Part shown: positions 33,001 to 43,944 of the stretch, piece by piece
Position numbering within the stretch: the first letter of the stretch is position 1
How the letters are laid out: the number at the start of each line of letters is the position of its first letter
Origin: Mycoplasma sp. ATU-Cv-703
GTDB taxonomy: Bacteria; Bacillota_I; Bacilli_A; Mycoplasmatales; Metamycoplasmataceae
Assembly: GCA_004011965.1 (NCBI GenBank)
Contig: RYZV01000001.1
Span: forward strand, 549,372-613,371
DNA length: 64,000 bases
Direction of reading: 5' to 3'
Program-made: the position numbers and the translations under genes
The notes under the pieces: generated by a model
Seen by the model: only the letters and a program-made list of their open reading frames with translations
Databases searched by the model: none
Told to the model about the DNA's origin: nothing

Positions 33001-36000
33001 CTTTCGCCGTCGTCAGTAATTTGACCTTTAGTGACGGTGATTTTAACTTTGGCTTCGCCGTTTTCGTCGTCAAGAGTTAAAATTTCCAACTCAATTTCTA
33101 CTCCGCGTCGATCAATAGTTTTCGGCCACGGGAAATCAATTTCTTCCAAAGTGATTTTTTGCCCAATTTCAAAAACTTGGCTCGGTCTTTTTTGACTAAA
33201 TTTATCGCTAACTCTAATTTCCTTGAGCAGTTCCAAAATTTTGCTCACATCAAGTTGGTGTTGAACCGCGGTGGTTCGAAAACCTTTGACCACGACGGTG
33301 ACTTTTTGAACTAACTGGCCTTTTTTACTAATCTCTGCTTCCAGAGTAATCGTTCCGCTTTCGTCGTCAAAAGTTTTGATCATGTATTTGACGCTGAAGT
33401 GCTCGGGTAACTGAGGATGCTCATCCACGCCAAGGTCGGCTAAGCTAGCATCAAACATCTTAGCCGCGTCACGTGGTAGGTAAGTGACCAAGGTCGTTTT
33501 GACACTTTCCCAGGCGCTTAAAAACTCTTTAATCGCGCTTTCGTCGCGCTGTTTCTCGGTCTGGTAACCGGTCACTTTGAAAATGCGTCTTTCCAGCGAT
33601 TCGCCTTTTTCAATGGCCGCTTCAAGCGTCAGTTCGCCGTTTTCGTCATCGATTTTAACGACGCGGTAAGTGATTTTAGCACTGCCGATTTGCTCTGGAC
33701 TTGGCGATTCAAAACCAAGGTCGCTCGGGTTAACTAGCTCATCAACTTTGGCAATTTTGCTTAGTTGACTTTGACCAAAGGAGGCGTGAGCGGTTTGATC
33801 CTTAATTAGCGCGGCGATTTTTTCAACATCTTCCTGGTCTTTAGTTGATTGTCTTTTAAAACCACTGACAGTGAAGCGGTATTTTAGAGGCGGAGTATCA
33901 CGTCATCGCAAAGTTGCTTCAAAACCAACTTGTCCGCCTGCATCGCGAATTTCAACCACTTTTAATTCCATTTTTCATTCAAAAGGTAAAATCGGCAACA
34001 TGAAACCAATTTCATCTAGACCAACTGGTCCAAGTTTAAAAATTTGGCTAGGCACTTTGTCGCTGGTTTTGACTTTTAAATCGGTTAATAAGTCGCTAAT
34101 CCGTTGTCCCTCGCGTTGACGGTAGCGCTCGTTAGTGTCAAAACCACTAATGATGGATTCGCGCTTTTTGCTGTGGACTCCTTTGCTAACGGTAATTTCC
34201 ACTTTGGCTTGGCCGTGCTCGTCGTCAAGTTCTAATATTTTGACTTCCACTTTCATGCCAGCCCGGTCGATGTCACGTGGTCAAGGAATGTAAAAATCTT
34301 CTAGTTCCGCTGTTTGACCTTCTTTGAAAACTTGACTCGGACGCTTATCTGCTAGCCTTTCGCCGGCCGTTAGCTCACCTAGTCCGTTAATAATGCCGCC
34401 AATGTCGATCAGGTGTTGTTCAGATGAAGTTCGGTAACCGCGCACTTTAACTTGGGCAGTTTTGATTTCTTTGCCTTGTCGGGAGATTATTACGCGTAAG
34501 TTGATGATTCCGTTGTCGTCGTCAAAATTTTCAATTTCATAACGCGCTTCCAAACCACCAGTCAGTTGGGGAGGATTTTCTACGCCCAGCTTGCTTAGTT
34601 CGCCTTTAAAAATCGCCGCCACTAGTTTGGCTAAAAGACCGCTGGTACTAGTTTTGACGTTTTCTCAATCTTTCAGAAACTGAGCAATCGCACTTTGGTC
34701 GCGTTCGTTTTGGTTTTGGAAACCGCTCACCACAAACGTGATCCGACGTTCTGAGTTACGCTTTTTCCCGATTACTTCCACGGTTAGTTTCCCATCGGTG
34801 TCATCAATTGAGAACACGCGCAGTGTCACTTCCACGCCGTTTAGTTGATCGTTGCTTGGCAATTTGACACCGAGTGCTCGGGCGGAAACAACTTGGCCTT
34901 GTTTAAACATTTCGCTAACTTGCTTGTCGCGGTTAGATTCCTGGGTAACTTGGTCTTGGAAAAGACCAACCACTTTGTTTACGTCTTCTTGGTCTTGTTC
35001 AACCAAAGTTTTAAATCCAGTTATACGGGATTTACCTTGGGCGATGACTTGGTTATCAGCGTCACGAAGTTCCAAAAATAAATCAATCCGACCTTGGTCT
35101 TCTTCGTAAGAATCCATATTAATGATGAGTTTTAAGTGGTCGGGCAATTTTGGTCATTTGACACCGAGCGATTCAGGCGTAAAAGGTTTGTTTTTAATGA
35201 TGTCACGCACTAAAATGTCAGTTTTGTCAGTTTGAGAAACTTTGGTCTTTTGGATAAACTGGTGCGCGATTTCGTGGTCGAACTGCTGCAGAGTTTTCAG
35301 TCCTGATAGTTCGATTGTTTTGCTTGCTGTTGAATCCCCGTACTTGAAGTCAATTTTGATTTCAATCGTACCTTTTTGGTCATCATGGGAGACTACGCTG
35401 ACTAGACCTGAAAGTTTTTTTCAATCAAGGTTAGGAATCGGTTCAAAGATTAAGTTTAGTTTTTGGTAGTCAAGCGGTCAGTCCGGTTTTTCCCTTCACT
35501 GACTTGGCAATTGTTCAGCTCAGTTGGCGTGAACTTTTTGATCTTTGAGCGAGTCCAGTAGTTTGTGAAGTTGTTTTTTTTCAAAATTAATCTCGTCAAG
35601 AAAACCGCCGATTTCCACGCTGCGGCCGTCTAGATTAGTGTCTTCGTGGTAGACGCTAACTAAAAATGTTGCGCTTCCTTTGACATCGTTAATTTTGGCC
35701 ACCGTCGCTTCAAAACGTCATTTATCGGGCAAAGTCGGTCAGTTAATGCGAATTTTTTGCAGATCCGTTTGACCTAGTTTGAGTATATCGCTCGCTTTTT
35801 GGTCGCCGTGGTCAGCCCGCAATTTAAGCGCTTTGGCAAAAAAATCGTCAATCACGCTTTTACGGTAAACACTCTTAGACAAAAAGCCGTGGATTCTGAC
35901 CACTTTTTGGTCACTAATTTTGCCGCGGTTAATCGTAACTCTCACGATGATTGCGCCAGTTTCATCGTTTTTTTTGAGAGTTTCGTACTGCAAATCTACG

Positions 36001-36821
36001 CCGTTATTTTTTTCTAAATCCCAAGGCTTACCACCAATGTTTTCCCAGTAGGTGTCTTGCTCGGTGAGATCAATTTCGGAAGGCAGAAGAGATTGGTTAG
36101 AAGGCTTAGTTTTTTGGTCCACTAACAGCGCTTTAATTTCTTCAACGATGATTTTATTGTGGGTGTTATGGTTTTTGAATCCGGCAACTTTGTACTTCTG
36201 CTTGTGCTTAGCTTGCCCGTTCTTTTTTAAAGTCGCTTCAACCACGACATAACCTTCGTCGTCGTCAACCTCTACCACGTTAAGATCAACTTCTCAACCG
36301 TGGGATAAGTCGTATTTGTTTAGACCGATTTTATCAAAGTCGGCGGGACCAATTTGACAACTTTCGCTCGGCAGTTTTTGCTCGTGAAGCGTTTTGTTAG
36401 CACTAATCATGTACTCGGACCATTTTTCAACTGCTTCGCGATCGTGGTCGGTTTTTTTAGCGAAGTTAATCACGTTAAAATTGCGGACAATGTGACGTGA
36501 CTCATGACTTAACTTAAGTCTTACGCTGACTAGTCCGGTGTGGTCATCAAGGTCGTCAATCGTTAAAGTTGTGGTGAACTTATCAAGCGAAGGCGGCAAA
36601 GTGATGCCCAGATCATCGGCGCTCACTTCTTGGTTAATTTCAAATGTTTCCGAAGGAACTAGGTCGGTATGGTATGTTTCTATTTCTTCAATTTCGTTGA
36701 GTTCTGACTCAACCTCTTCCAGCGAAGAAGTTTTTTGGGGTCAACAACTGGCACAAGCAAACACGCCACCGCCGAGCGACACTACGGCACCAAGCATTCA
36801 AAACGCTTTTTTCAAACGCAC
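30096..36821 (-). CDS. Giant Lipoprotein_17-repeat surface lipoprotein
   Basis: One open frame of 2242 codons on the minus strand once TGA is read as Trp; every fragment is in the same phase and I saw no TAA or TAG in the gaps I translated. GTG at 36821 starts a signal peptide: 'RLKKAF' then a hydrophobic 'LGAVVSLGGGVFAC', a plausible lipobox Cys. TTG at 36845 is another start, but lies only 4 bases after the TATAAT (36855-36850). About 22 modules follow, each about 95 residues, with a 'DD..G' strand and 'GF/GY' turn as in Lipoprotein_17 (PF04200). Modules 7-18 form three 385-residue super-repeats. Probably an exposed filament; role unknown. Confidence 0.88.
31260..34724 (-). repeat. Three tandem 1155-base super-repeats in the giant lipoprotein gene
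   Basis: The same turn motif, followed by a shared 'A..FL..WE.V' helix in the first three, starts at 34724 (GFQNQNERDQ), 33569 (GYQTEKQRDE), 32414 (GFQTEQDRDQ) and 31259 (GLKTN). The intervals are exactly 1155, 1155 and 1155 bases, which is 385 codons or four modules each. Inside each unit the second module has 'GFRT/GYRT', the third 'GFDTN/GFDDN/GFETN' and the fourth 'GFKR/GYKK/GFKT', so order is conserved. Confidence 0.85.
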
Positions 36822-36849
36822 TATACCAACTGACTTTCTTTTCAAACTA

Positions 36850-36855
36850 ATTATA
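36850..36855 (-). promoter_or_regulatory. -10 box of the giant lipoprotein gene
   Basis: TATAAT on the minus strand, in the 79-base gap before the mannosidase-like gene stop. Predicted start of transcription about 36843. Confidence 0.55.
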
Positions 36856-36900
36856 ACGCTAAGCGCCAACTTGTTAACTAGTTCTTAGTTGTTAGCAAGT

Positions 36901-39495
36901 TTAAATTAAGAAGTTGACTAAGCCCCATTGGGGTCAAAACATTTTTTGGTGACGGAAATTGCTTAAGGTTCGTGACGAACGTAAACTGGTGTCGGTGAAA
37001 GTAAAACTTGGTCCAACGTTTAAAATTCGCAAGATGATTTGCCGCCTAGGATTGCGGTAAAAAGCGCTCACGATTAAGTTTTCGTTTTCAACTAGCGCCG
37101 GAATTTGTCACGTGTGAGGATCATCGTGCTGACCGCGGTCGTAGTGGGCTAAGTTGGACTTTCAGTGCAAAAGCGGTTGGGCCCACTGACTTGGGTTAGG
37201 TAAGTAGTAGTTTTTGTAAAGAAGGTGTTTGGAATTTTGAAACTGCTGAGCGAGTGTGCGGTAGTTGTAGTCAACTACGAAAGAATAACTTAACTTACTT
37301 TGGTGGAGTTGGCAGTCGGCGCTAGGACTTTCAACCATCGGACTAGGTCCAGTTCGTCACGAAAGTTTTCCGGCGCTAATTTTGCTAAAACTGCGTAAAA
37401 GCGTAAAAGCAAAGTAATGCTTTCCTTCCCAGACTAACAGTTCATGCTCGCGAGTTCCTTGGGTGAAGATGGTAGCGGTGTTTTGGTAGTTGCTAACAAA
37501 GTGGTGGTGAATGCTTTGGCTGCCAAGGTACTCAGGACGGCGGTAACCAAACGAGTCGGGCGTTTTGAGCGCGTCTAACCCAACCGAGTTAATTTGGTTT
37601 TCTTCAATTCCAAAAACTTGGTCGTGTCACCAGCGATCTTCGCCGCTGTTAGCATCAATTAAAACTACTAGTCTGGTGTCTTGCAAAGCGTTAATTAAGT
37701 TGACTTTGAAAAAGACGCGATCTTCAATTAAAACGATGTTAATTTCAATGTTTTGGCGCTGAGCTTCTTTTTCGGCTGACCAGTTGTCGATTCCGCTCGG
37801 CACAAACCCACTGGCGATAATTCTGAGCGATTGGTGATGAGAATCGCTGGCTAAAACTTTGTATTCGTCAAAAAAGTAAGCGCGGTCGGCTTCCTTAAGT
37901 GGCGAGTGGGTAAAAGTGTCGCCAGCCGATGGGTAAGCACAAATTTGCCAAAAATTAGTTCAAGTTTTATTGCCCTTGGTTAGCGTTAGCCCGCGGCGAC
38001 CAACTCTTACTTCTAAGTGTTCGTTGCGGACAAAGTTTTCTAAGGGCGGCAGAGCTCGCGGTTTTTCGTGGTATTTGACAGCGATCAGTTTGTAGTTGAA
38101 GGCGGGAATACGTACTTCGTGGAGCAAAATTAAGTAAGAGTGATCGGGGTAAGTTTTGATAACGCTAAATTTAAGCGGCGTGTCTTGGTCCCAAAAACTG
38201 AAGTGACCAATTTGGCGGTCATCTTTGAGGTTAATTTTGATTTCGTAAGGACCTTCGTAAATTTTTAGATCGTAGTTAAAAAGAATTAGTTTTTGGTAAG
38301 CGTCAATTTCCTCGCGGATAAAGCGCTGGGAAAAAATTCGCGATAGCATTGCTAAGACGTTGCGACCGAGTCTAATCGCGCTGGTCAGACGTTGACGGTT
38401 TTTTTGACTAACGTGGTCAATGCTCACACCTGCGTAAGAGTGGTAGGCAGCTGATTTAAGGTACTGTTTTCAAATCAGTTCAATCATGGCCCAAGGAACG
38501 TCAATTTTTTCGATTTGACACATCACGCTCATCGGTTCAATCATGTCAATTAAGAGCGACTCTAGTTCGTAATAAAGCTGCTTGAGATCAATTCGCGTTG
38601 ATGCTACTCCGCGGTGAACAGGTTTGGTCACCCCTTCTTTTAGCGGAATGTCAACCGTTGGTAAGGTCGTGTTTTGGCGTTTGAGAGCATGCTTGATTTT
38701 AACGAGCGCGGATTCATAATCTCCGAGCTCCAAGTTTCAGTCTTGGTACTGACTTTTTAGACGAGTGACGAGCTGTTTCACTTCGGGTTGATAAGGGTGC
38801 TGGTCAGCTCCAACGGGCACGATAATTGGTAGCTCCTGGTTTCTTTTAAGGTAAGACTTGATTGAGGGGTGAAACTGACCTGGTTCGGGATATTCCTCAA
38901 CTAAATAAGCAATTCAGTCGTTTAAGTTAGCCCCGAGCGTGCTCGGGTGACTAGCGTAATCAGTTAGTCACGTGCTAAAAACTTTACTGCCGTCAGGACT
39001 CTGGAGCCAAAAGTAAAGGTTGTTGCCAATTAACGAGGGATTAATCCCGCGCGAGAACAGAAAACTGTCAATCCCGTTCATGCGTAAAATTTGACTGGTT
39101 TGCTGGGAGTGGCAAAAAACATCGGGTAAGTAACCGACTTTCATAGCGTGGCCCATTTGCTGGGCTAAGTCAATGCCGATTTCTAGGTTGCGCACAAGTG
39201 CTTCGCCGCGAGCTTGGTAATTATCCATTTGGGTGTAAAACGGCCCGATCAGCAATTTTCGGCTCTTGACAACTTTTTTAAGGCGCCCGCGTCAGTCGGG
39301 GGCAAAGCGGAGAAAATCGTCAACGATGACGCTCTGTCCGTCAAAGGTAAAGGTGTCGCGCGTACTCTTCTCTAAGTTTTCAATTAGGTACTTGAGATGG
39401 TAGTAGAGCAAAGTGCGACTGTCGTCGCTAGTGAAGTACCACTCGCGGTTTCAGTGGGTGTGGCGGACAAAGTAGACGGTCGGTTTTTTAGGCAA
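36901..39495 (-). CDS. GH38 alpha-mannosidase-like protein with altered active site
   Basis: 864 residues, like E. coli MngB (877). TTG at 39495 has AGGAG 6 bases upstream. GH38 landmarks: 'HTHWNREWYFTSDDS', 'LLIGPFYTQMDN', 'RGEALVRNL..G', 'MKVGYLPDVFCHSQQ' with the nucleophile Asp kept. Two normally invariant sites differ: HxHWD has Asn for Asp, and the 'HAHDSIG' site reads AAYHSYAG in an ungapped comparison with MngB from memory, losing its His. The frame is intact with TGA as Trp. The RpiR-type regulator is divergent. It may be inactive, altered in substrate, or binding only. Cytosolic by lack of a signal peptide. Confidence 0.8.
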
Positions 39496-39709
39496 CTCAC
39501 TCCTAGATACAAGTTTTAAATCTAATTTTATTTTAGTCTACTTGTCTAACAAGTTGATTTTTTCGACCGTTTTTATCTTGAAAATGCTTAGTTCGACCGG
39601 GAGTTAAATTTATGGTTTGGGCGCTAAATAGGACTTGCGGGAACTTTAGACGGCCAAAATCGCTCGTCAGACCATTAAAAACCGACTTGGCCATACAAGT
39701 TCTTGGACT

Positions 39710-39752
39710 TTGGACACTTCGCACTGGACTAACATTTTTTTAAAGTGTCCAA
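39710..39752. promoter_or_regulatory. Perfect 10-base inverted repeat over the rpiR-type start (candidate operator)
   Basis: TTGGACACTT (39710-39719) and AAGTGTCCAA (39743-39752) are perfect inverted copies 23 bases apart. The second arm covers the GTG start of the regulator at 39745. The site lies in the divergent gap with the mannosidase-like gene, where a sugar-phosphate-responsive repressor would bind. Confidence 0.5.
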
Positions 39753-40551
39753 AAGAACCGGTTTTGAAAATTCTTGCCACCAAAAGATTCGTCGCCTTTT
39801 GTCAGAAGGCACCCGGCTAGATGTGCACATTTCCTCTAGGTTAGTCAGCAACAAAGCTTGTGGTCGTTTTGCGACGATTAAGCAGCTGGCCAGTTTTTTA
39901 GAAGCACCTGTATCAACTTGTTCGCGCTACGTTCAAAAACTCGGTTATAAGTCTTTTCGAGATTTTTACCTTGAGTATTCGCGTCACTGCGTGAGCAAAC
40001 TAAGTGGAGGTCACACTTTCTCTGAGCCGAGTACGGGCGGTCGCAAAACGCTTGACAGTAAAATGGAACGAATTAGCCAGCACTCTTACCAAACAATTTT
40101 TGTGCTTAGTTCCAGAAGATCACATAGTTTAGCTTTGTGAATGTCTTCTCGTCTAGGCGAGGCGAAAATTAAGCACCAGATTTTTGAAGAGGAAAAAGAA
40201 AAATTAATCGATTGACTTGGTCACGTTGGATCAGAAGATTTGGTAGTGTTAGTCAGCATCACGGGCGAATCGTACCGAGTTGACAAAGCGTTGCGGTATT
40301 TTAAGACGCGCAAGAAAGATGTGTTTGGGGTATTAGTTAGTTCGGTTAGCAATGTTAAGCGCGTACCCTCCCATTTTATTTACTTTAGTTCGCCCGGTAG
40401 GTCATCCCATCACTCTAAAGCGAATAACTGACTTGAATACAACCGAGGGCAAGAAAACGTCGTCAAAACGCTCGTGTCGTTATTGAAAACCATTTTTGAG
40501 GCAGTTAAACTAAAAGACACTTCTGAAATTGAAGATCATGACGCGATTTAG
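39745..40551 (+). CDS. MurR/RpiR family transcriptional regulator
   Basis: 268 residues, GTG start, TAG end. The N-terminal helix-turn-helix has the RpiR look: 'ATIKQLASFLEAPVSTCSRYVQKLGYKSFRDFYLEYSR'. The C-terminal half is SIS-like: 'TIFVLSSRRSHSLALWMSSRLG', then 'GSEDLVVLVSITGESYRVDKALRYFKTRKK', the sugar-phosphate isomerase fold that senses a ligand in this family. TGA codons give three Trp. It is divergent from the mannosidase-like gene and an inverted repeat overlaps its start, which suggests autoregulation and control of that gene. Ligand unknown. Confidence 0.83.
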
Positions 40552-40630
40552 ATGAGTAAAACGTTGGGCAAACCCAAAAGTTTAAAAACTCAAAGAAATT
40601 TTTTATCAAAAAAATAGGTCAAAACGCAAA

Positions 40631-41164
40631 CTAGAAGATAGCGTTTTTAGTTAGAAATATTGAAAATCAACTAAGTCACGAGGGCAATCAAATTAACCCG
40701 ACTGTTAATGACAAGGTAATGATAAAAGCTGTGGAGTCTTCTGTTAAAAGCAGTTGGGAAATAACCATGAAAGCTCCAAAAATCATTACGAAAAAACCTA
40801 GAACTCAAGCATCTCGTTTGATATTTTTTCAGATTTTTTCAAGACCACCTGGGTCTAGTTGCGCCTTTTCTTGCAAATCGTCAAACTTTTGCTTTTTAAA
40901 AATTAGGTAATTTCTTATTGCGATTAGCTTTGGGTCCTTACTAACGGTTTTCTTGAAGCGGTAACCGACGATCATTAGGTAAACTATGTAGACAAATACC
41001 AAACCACCCGCTGTCCAAGCGAGCGCATCATTTAAAGGACTAGAATCACTGGTTAGCATTGCTTCTAGGCAATAAGTTCAAACTGTGATTGAAGTGAAAA
41101 GCACAATCATTAAACTAGAAAAAACAGCTCACCAACAATTGCGAAATTTTTGGATTTTTGACAT
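40631..41164 (-). CDS. Four-helix membrane protein, unknown
   Basis: 177 residues from ATG at 41164 with a clean AAGGAGC ribosome site; TAG at 40631-40633. Nine TGA codons are read as Trp. There are two hydrophobic helices before residue 80, a Lys-rich cytosolic loop, then two more ('VLGFFVMIFGAFMVISQLLL' and 'FIITLSLTVGLIWLPSWLSW'). No family signature recognised. It faces the RpiR-type gene tail to tail. The 299-base gap upstream (41165-41463) holds only AT-rich sequence and no clear gene. Confidence 0.65.
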
Positions 41165-41463
41165 TACGAATGCTCCTTGGAAAAATCAATGGTATAAACC
41201 GGGATCCAAGCAAGTTTACATGGTTCATTTGGCACAAGACTTAAAACCCTTTTAACATTATACTTTACCAACTCAGCATTATTTACTTGTGGAAATACGA
41301 ATGTATTAGTAAGCAATTCACACGATATTGGTCAAGATTAGTGCTAAAAGTTAATTTGTTTAATGTCATGGAAATAAGGCGTTAGTTTACTCGTTCATAA
41401 AAACTGTCTTTTAAAACAGGCGAACAATGTTGCAAACATTTTTTAAAACCTATTTCACTACAA

Positions 41464-42918
41464 TTAAAATTTCTTCGTTATGCGTTTCAATAAATGGGGT
41501 CAAACTTCAGTTAAACGCAAATAAGATTCGTCATAATATTTACGGAAGATATCCACCAGTATTTGGTTTTTGTGAACGCTTTTCGCCTTTAGGAGAATTT
41601 TGTTGTTTGACAAATCACCGGAGATACCACCGTGAATAATTTGTTTTTTTAACGATTTTACTTTAACAGTTTTGCTAGGGTCAAAAAGAAATGCTTCAAA
41701 GAAAGTTCAGTGAATAGCAACCCCGTTTATTAACACGATAAAATCACAACCAAAACCCATGGGAGTTCTTTGTTCTTCAAATAAATTTTTATCAGTACTC
41801 TTTGTAAAAGATATGTTTTTAATCAGAGCACTTTTATGAAAGTTGTCTGTTAGGTTAAACTTTGATTTTTTAGTTATTTCTACAAACATGGCAATATCAT
41901 TCTTTTCAACAAAAATTAAGTAAAATAAGAGAAATTGTAAGAATAAGAAAGTCTTTGCGGTTTCTATCATTGTCCTGAAAATATAATTTGCAAGAACAGG
42001 GTCTTCGTCTTCTAACAGATTTTTAATTCTCAAAGAAGCATTTTTTAAAAAACGGTAGTTACCTTTTAACTCTTCTGTTTTGTTTATAAAATTAGTTATT
42101 AGCGGGTTGTTCGTTAACTCAATATATTCGGACCTCATCTGGAATTGTTTTAGTTGAGTAGGAATTTTTTTTATTTCATTGTGCTCATCAAGGTTCAAGA
42201 CATTAGAAAATATTTTATCGACATAATTTTCACAGAACCTATTCCCTGAGGGGTACATTTTCTGCTCAATTGCTTTAATAGCTTCGTTATTTGTGCACGA
42301 CATAATAAAACAGTTTTTGAACTTGAGCATGATTCGACTGATCAGAGAGAGCAATTCGACTATTTTTTGTGGATTACACCTATCCAATTCATCAACAAGA
42401 ATAAGGTATTTCTTTTGAGAGTTAACGATAGCGTCGTTTATAACTTTAACTATTTGCTCACTTAAACTTTCTTTGTTTTGAATTTGGGTTTCATCTCGTT
42501 CTAAAGAGATCCAAAAATCTAGACCAAAAATCCCCACACCCGCTTTAATTTTTCAACCCATTTTCTTGAATTGTTCTTTCAAATATTTTCCGTCAATACG
42601 CATTTTGGCTAACATGTCAGTCAGAACATTAAAGTAAGGATTAGATGAAAATTCATACTCTCACAAGTTCAAATGAATGCATTCAATTGCATCATCATTT
42701 GCAAATTTGTTAAGAACGTTGTGGGCAATTGTAGTTTTACCAGTTCCCCAGCGACCGTTTATGTTGAGGTGATTCACACCGTTTTCGTCTTCTAGTCACC
42801 TTTTGACATATTCAGCAGCCATTTCTACAATTAATGTTCCATTACCTAAATCTGTGCTTTCATCAAGTGCTAGTATTTCATCTTTTGTGTTTTTCGTAAC
42901 AGTATTAATTTGTTTCAT
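41464..42918 (-). CDS. KAP family P-loop NTPase
   Basis: 484 residues. Walker A 'INGRWGTGKTTIA' is at about residue 48 and Walker B 'YLILVDELDRCNP' at about 170, the KAP form with Asp-Glu-Leu-Asp-Arg-Cys. After it come 'FIMSCTNNEAIKAIEQKMYP' (sensor-like) and a helical C-terminus. TGA supplies a few Trp. KAP NTPases include phage-exclusion PifA of plasmid F, so a defence role is possible. The gene is AT-richer than core neighbours and starts 31 bases from tRNA-Leu, a frequent insertion neighbour. No partner gene is obvious. Confidence 0.85.
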
Positions 42919-42948
42919 TTAGTTCTCAGCTTTTGGCGATTATACACA

Positions 42949-43034
42949 TGGTGCCCAAGATGGGACTCGAACCCATAAGACTCGGAAGTCAGTAGATTTT
43001 GAGTCTACCGTGTTTGCCATTTCACCACTTGGGC
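42949..43034 (-). tRNA. tRNA-Leu (CAA)
   Basis: 86 bases, class II. The acceptor is GCCCAAG with CTTGGGC. The anticodon stem GTAGA/TCTAC holds CTCAAAA, anticodon CAA. Long variable arm; T-loop TTCGAGT; CCA encoded. Confidence 0.94.
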
Positions 43035-43035
43035 T

Positions 43036-43109
43036 TGGCAGGAGCAGCAGGAATCGAACCCGCACTAGTAGTTTTGGAGACTACAGTTCTACCATTAAAC
43101 TATGCTCCT
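43036..43109 (-). tRNA. tRNA-Trp (CCA)
   Basis: 74 bases. The acceptor is AGGAGCA with TGCTCCT. The anticodon stem GTAGT/ACTAC holds CTCCAAA, anticodon CCA. It reads UGG only, so the UGA-reading tRNA-Trp(TCA) that this genome needs must lie outside the window. Confidence 0.94.
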
Positions 43110-43212
43110 ATGCATTGGTATTGTATATCACTTTTTATTTGTGATCGCCCATTTTCAGATAAACCCATGGTCATTCTCTAAATTTAACGGATGTATTTTA
43201 GACATCTCAATT

Positions 43213-43944
43213 TTATCGTTCATTATAAAACTGAAAGAATTTGTTCAGCAATATTGTGCTTAGCATTTCGTAACTTATTTTTTCGTTGTTCAGTAGAAAA
43301 GAATAGCGAGGACTGTTAAACGCCGTTATAAGATAGGACCATCCGCTTAAGTAGAGGTTAAAAACTAGGACAATGTTTTCCGGTCGCCCGCTAGTTTTCA
43401 CCTTTTTAACTCGTCTCATGAATTTCCTATCTTGGAAGTTTATAACCTTTTGATATTTGCTGGGTTTATTGTCTTTTGTGATGGTTAATTTTTGCTGATC
43501 TTCAATTTGAAGACTTTTCTTTTTCATGTAATCCTGGTTTAACAGAACGAATCTTTTAAATGCAGTTTTCAACTCGTAGTACCCAAAGTTTTGAATTTCT
43601 CTCTGGTACGTGACTGTTTTAACAATCATCACTCCCGTAAAAAGACAAAAAGTAGTTATAAAGGGGATAAGGTACCAATAATTTTTTCAAACTAAGATCC
43701 AAAGTCACAGAAAAAAAGAAAAGAATACCAAGTGCAGTAAAAAGAAGAGGTAGATAGATCAAAAATATGTGTGCTTTTTCTCGGTTATAAAAAAACATCA
43801 GTTTGATAAGTTAAATGTTTTTTGTGGACTGACAGCGAGGTATTTTAAATTGAACTTACGAGTGTAAGTGATTCCTCCAAGAATTGAACTGTTGCTGGAA
43901 ATGTAAAGAGCATAGATTATTAAGAAGTGTAGAAAGGTTTCCAT
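43213..43944 (-). CDS. Membrane protein, unknown
   Basis: 243 residues from ATG at 43944 to TAA at 43213; four TGA codons are read as Trp. There is a short hydrophobic N-terminus, then a strongly hydrophobic aromatic segment of two helices at about residues 70-115 ('IYLFFLLHLVFFSFF' and 'YLIPFITTFCLFTGVM'). A basic, cytosolic-looking C-terminal domain of 125 residues follows. TTGTCA and TATATT lie upstream as a possible promoter, with no ribosome site. AT-rich. Not recognised; it may belong to the same insertion as the KAP gene across the two tRNAs. Confidence 0.6.

Noticed and set aside
30096..36821. Reading the lipoprotein locus as a series of separate genes or pseudogene fragments
   Set aside because: All breaks are TGA, every piece is in one phase and the repeat pattern runs through the breaks, so one gene under code 4 is the simpler reading.
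39533..39724. Minus-strand open frame between the mannosidase-like gene and the RpiR-type gene
   Set aside because: No ribosome site and no recognisable sequence; it covers the divergent regulatory region.
40552..40617. Short ORF of 21 codons directly after the RpiR-type gene stop
   Set aside because: No ribosome site, no known family and ends quickly; too short to support as a gene.
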